A stretch of DNA of 9,401 nt from the NCBI GenBank assembly GCA_025350445.1, contig JANXXV010000293.1, forward strand, positions 1-9,401. Reading direction: 5' to 3'. Positions 7,300 through 9,401 of the stretch are shown one piece after another (within the stretch, counting starts at the first letter, position 1; every line of letters begins with the position of its first letter). Origin of the DNA: Bryobacteraceae bacterium. GTDB lineage: Bacteria; Acidobacteriota; Terriglobia; Bryobacterales; Bryobacteraceae. The notes below the pieces were generated by a model, which had not been told where the DNA came from, did no database searches, and saw nothing but the letters and a program-made list of their open reading frames with translations. A program made the translations under genes and the position numbers.

Positions 7300-8940
7300 T
7301 TAGTAGACGAACTCAAGACCAAATAAAGCTGTGTTCACCCGGAACGGATTGACCGCGATCAATGCACCCGTCAGCGGGTTGGTTTGAACCACAGCGGTTT
7401 GCTGCGGCCGGAACTGATACTCGAAGGCGAACTTGATGTTCGGATGAATCAGAAACTGCACTCCCGGCGTAAACCGTTCGCGCGAGGAATGTAGCGGCCC
7501 AAAGAACGGAGTGTCCGGGGAGAGCGCCAGACCATTGATCCGGTCGGCCGTCGAGTTGACCGAGTCCCAGCGGGCAATTGCCATGATCCAGGGATGAATC
7601 ATGTAGTCGGCCTGCACGAACCCGCCGCTAAACCTAGCAGGCACGCTCTTGACGAAGGCGATGGGAAGTGACCCCTCGGCGGAAAGAGGAAGCGGAATCA
7701 GGTTTCCTTCTTGGTCTACGGGCAGCAGGTTCTGATCGCGCCCATTCATATAAACGCCGTACACATTGAGCTTGTGGAAATTGAAATTGAAATCGCCGCC
7801 AGCCCGATAGTAAGGTTCATCCACCCGCAGAATCGCGCTCGAACCCGCAGCAGTGGCGCCCACGAATTGCTGCAGCGATTTCCCGTAGAGATAGAAGGAA
7901 CCGAACGTCAGCGACGTGTGGTCGTGGGGCCCCGTTGTCCCGGCAGCCTGCACGGCGTGACGGCTTTCCGAGTCGCGCTCCAGATTGAAGCGGTACGCGA
8001 GACGGCTGTAAATGGTCTTGAAACCGGCACTCGATCCGAAGCCGACGCCCCCATTGGCACCTCCAGTCGCTGACGGGACAAAAGGACTGGTGTTAGACGA
8101 CTGATCGACACCACCCGAATTCTCATCGATCACGGCGACGGAATAGTGATAGCCGCCATACTGATGCCCTCCACTCAATTCGACCCCCTTGGCGGCTCCG
8201 GCGAAGGTGAATTGGTTCGACACATTCTGTTGCAGCGACACCATGGAGTTCATCGCCCCGATATTGGCCTGCGAGTAGATGTCGTAGGGGCTAAGGTTGT
8301 AGCTGCGCGCCTGAGTCACCGGCAAATCCAACTCAAACTGCCCGATACGAACGGAGAGAGAGTCCTTGGGAAGCTTCAGAAAGCGGCTCACATTCACGAA
8401 TTTCAGATAAGCGTCGCCCAGTCCGCCCGCGCCGTTGCTACCGCTGACGCTGATATCGTCATCTACCCAGAATGCGATGTTGCTGCCGAAGTTCCCCGCC
8501 GTGAAGATGCTGAATAAGCCGCTCGCAAAATCAGCTCCGGGGATCACTTGAGGAACGCTCCCGGCTGGAGTGAGGCCGTTGAACTGATTGCGCTTCGACC
8601 CGGTTAGCTGGAAGAAGGTATTGAACCGCAGCCCTATGGGCGGCATCCCCGGAATCGACCCCGGCCAAACCGATTTTGGAAAATTCTGCTTCTGTGCCTC
8701 AGCCCCCAACATGACCGGGGCTACCTTGATCTGGTCCTCATCACCTTCCGGAAATTTAAAGCCAGCATCTTTGAAGGCCTTCCCAAAATCATTCAGCTTC
8801 GGAAAGTCAATATGGCACGTCATGCACGACGTCGCGTACTGGCGTGAAAAGGCCGGTATTGCGGAGCTCTTCTGCGGCAGCAGGAACAATAGCACCGTGG
8901 CCAAAAAAAACGCAGGAAACATCTTCAACGCAATCCTCAC
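7300..8940 (-). CDS. Outer-membrane porin-cytochrome c fusion (Cyc2-like architecture)
   Basis: 546 residues from the chosen GTG. A signal peptide (ALKMFPAFFLATVLLFLLP, ending near SSA at residue 27) is followed almost at once by one heme motif, CMTCH (39-43), in the context FSRQYATSCMTCHIDFPKLN. The remaining 480 or so residues are Gly/Asn/Ser-rich with alternating hydrophobic strands and end in FGLEFVY, a beta-barrel-type aromatic C-terminus. The same layout, heme at the mature N-terminus then a barrel, occurs in Cyc2 iron oxidases and in a wider set of poorly characterised porin-cytochromes. The start is GTG at 8940, because AAAGGGGG sits 7 bases before it. ATG at 8964 adds 8 residues without a ribosome site. 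It is the first gene of the operon. Possible roles: electron entry or exit across the outer membrane, or a channel with a structural heme. The fold is firm; the function is open. Confidence 0.85.
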   Translation of the reverse strand: MRIALKMFPAFFLATVLLFLLPQKSSAIPAFSRQYATSCMTCHIDFPKLNDFGKAFKDAGFKFPEGDEDQIKVAPVMLGAEAQKQNFPKSVWPGSIPGMPPIGLRFNTFFQLTGSKRNQFNGLTPAGSVPQVIPGADFASGLFSIFTAGNFGSNIAFWVDDDISVSGSNGAGGLGDAYLKFVNVSRFLKLPKDSLSVRIGQFELDLPVTQARSYNLSPYDIYSQANIGAMNSMVSLQQNVSNQFTFAGAAKGVELSGGHQYGGYHYSVAVIDENSGGVDQSSNTSPFVPSATGGANGGVGFGSSAGFKTIYSRLAYRFNLERDSESRHAVQAAGTTGPHDHTSLTFGSFYLYGKSLQQFVGATAAGSSAILRVDEPYYRAGGDFNFNFHKLNVYGVYMNGRDQNLLPVDQEGNLIPLPLSAEGSLPIAFVKSVPARFSGGFVQADYMIHPWIMAIARWDSVNSTADRINGLALSPDTPFFGPLHSSRERFTPGVQFLIHPNIKFAFEYQFRPQQTAVVQTNPLTGALIAVNPFRVNTALFGLEFVY

Positions 8941-9087
8941 AGGTGATCCCCCTTTGTATTCCATAGCGGCAATAGAATCTGATTCGTCACTTGACTAGGA
9001 ACCTAAGCACGTTGGCTGCCGGGGGTTGATTTTAGCTAACACCAATGTTTTTAGAGGGGTAGGAGGAGCGGCGAACTCTTCACTTAG
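8941..9087. other. Leader/promoter region upstream of the operon
   Basis: About 150 bases between the first operon gene and the recombinase remnant; the operon promoter must lie here or inside the remnant. I see no convincing -35/-10 pair. A TAAAAT hexamer occurs on the minus strand near 9031, but no good -35 sits at the right distance. Short palindromes are present: GAATCTGATTC (8976-8986), TAGGAACCTA (8996-9005), and an imperfect GTTGGCT/AGCTAAC pair across about 9011-9040. No riboswitch or terminator is recognised. Confidence 0.4.
8948..8955 (-). promoter_or_regulatory. Strong ribosome binding site fixing the GTG start of the porin-cytochrome
   Basis: On the minus strand AAAGGGGG lies 7 bases before GTG at 8940 (spacer ATCACCT). 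It overlaps the frame that would be read from the upstream ATG at 8964, so the GTG is the better start. Confidence 0.7.
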
Positions 9088-9401
9088 ATTGTGTTGCGCG
9101 AGGTCACCCACTGGGAGGCATTACTTTCTGTGTGTGCTCGCCCGGAATCGTCCAGTCGGCGATGATTTGGGGAGCTAACTTCCAAGCCCGTCTGGCTGTA
9201 CCGTGGCAAAAAATGTTTCCACTACAGGAAGGGTATATCGGGGTCACATTGATTCGCCGAAGACTTCTCATTCAGTCCGCAAGGCCGCGTTGTCGGCGGG
9301 AATTCTCGAAGAGATTCGAGCATGGAAATCGATGTCGCGATTAACCAAGCTAAACGTCTAATGCCCTCCGGCCTAATCCGATATTTTAGGCATCCATTCC
9401 A
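9088..9401 (+). pseudogene. Degraded tyrosine recombinase (phage-integrase type), running off the right edge
   Basis: The clearest part is an open frame from 9179 to the stop at 9359-9361. It encodes RVYRGHIDSPKTSHSVRKAA followed by LSAGILEEIRAWKSMS, which fits the 'PKT..S.R...L' beta-strand region of tyrosine recombinase catalytic domains. In another frame, 9088-9162 reads VLREVTHWEALLSVCARPES, like the first helix of that domain, and 9136-9178 (third frame) reads SPGIVQSAMIWGAN, roughly where RPGEI..L.W is expected. Just after the stop, a further frame gives MPSG where VFPSE-like sequence usually occurs. At least two frameshifts and a stop make a functional product unlikely. It is transcribed away from the operon. 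Family assignment is from motif memory, without a search. Confidence 0.5.

Noticed and set aside
8941..8964. ATG at 8964 as the start of the porin-cytochrome
   Set aside because: No ribosome site lies before it, and the strong AAAGGGGG would then be inside the coding sequence. GTG 8940 fits better, though the ATG cannot be excluded.
8976..8986. GAATCTGATTC palindrome as an operator
   Set aside because: It is a single short palindrome with a one-base centre, and no second copy or promoter element ties it to regulation. It may be chance.
9132..9344. 70-residue plus-strand open frame as a gene
   Set aside because: It runs across the recombinase remnant in a frame different from the one giving the PKT motif, and its product resembles nothing over its full length. 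It is a chance frame in decayed sequence.

Overview
The window holds one long, tightly packed respiratory operon on the minus strand, read from about 8940 down to the left edge, followed upstream (right) by a degraded tyrosine-recombinase gene on the plus strand. No taxonomic marker is present. Abundant c-type cytochromes, a split b6-type cytochrome b, a Gram-negative porin-cytochrome and a lipoprotein point to a diderm chemotroph. An acidobacterium (Bryobacter/Solibacter-like) is my best guess from protein flavour only.

Operon order in the direction of transcription: (1) an outer-membrane porin carrying one heme motif at its mature N-terminus (8940-7300); (2) a secreted type 1 copper protein with a C-terminal carboxypeptidase-regulatory-like domain (7281-6703); (3) a 634-residue GltD/NfnB-like FAD-NAD(P) oxidoreductase with iron-sulfur domains at both ends (6675-4771); (4) a Rieske protein (4774-4301); (5) a b6-like cytochrome b (4299-3562); (6) a subunit IV-like protein with an APWY Qo motif (3565-2858); (7) a membrane-anchored octaheme cytochrome c with five tandem monoheme modules (2861-798); (8) an Ig-like plus monoheme cytochrome c lipoprotein (801 to the left edge). 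Genes 3-8 are spaced from a 4-base overlap to a 1-base gap. Four of those five junctions are ATGA or GTGA overlaps, which implies translational coupling and a single complex.

Taken together the genes look like an alternative Complex III: a Rieske/cytochrome b quinol:cytochrome oxidoreductase whose usual cytochrome c1 or f is replaced by a heme wire, with a cytoplasmic NAD(P)-linked flavoprotein as an extra subunit and an outer-membrane cytochrome plus blue copper protein as possible distal partners. The direction of electron flow (quinol oxidation, reverse flow to NAD(P), or exchange across the outer membrane) cannot be decided from sequence.

The left edge is structurally abnormal. Bases 1-58 are a perfect inverted copy of 163-220, so the last cytochrome gene appears twice with two different C-termini. 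The plus-strand copy (2-142) carries the plausible native end. The minus-strand end at 139 is probably an artefact or a rearrangement junction.

The right 461 bases (8941-9401) hold no intact gene: first an untranslated leader, then a frameshifted recombinase remnant that runs off the edge.
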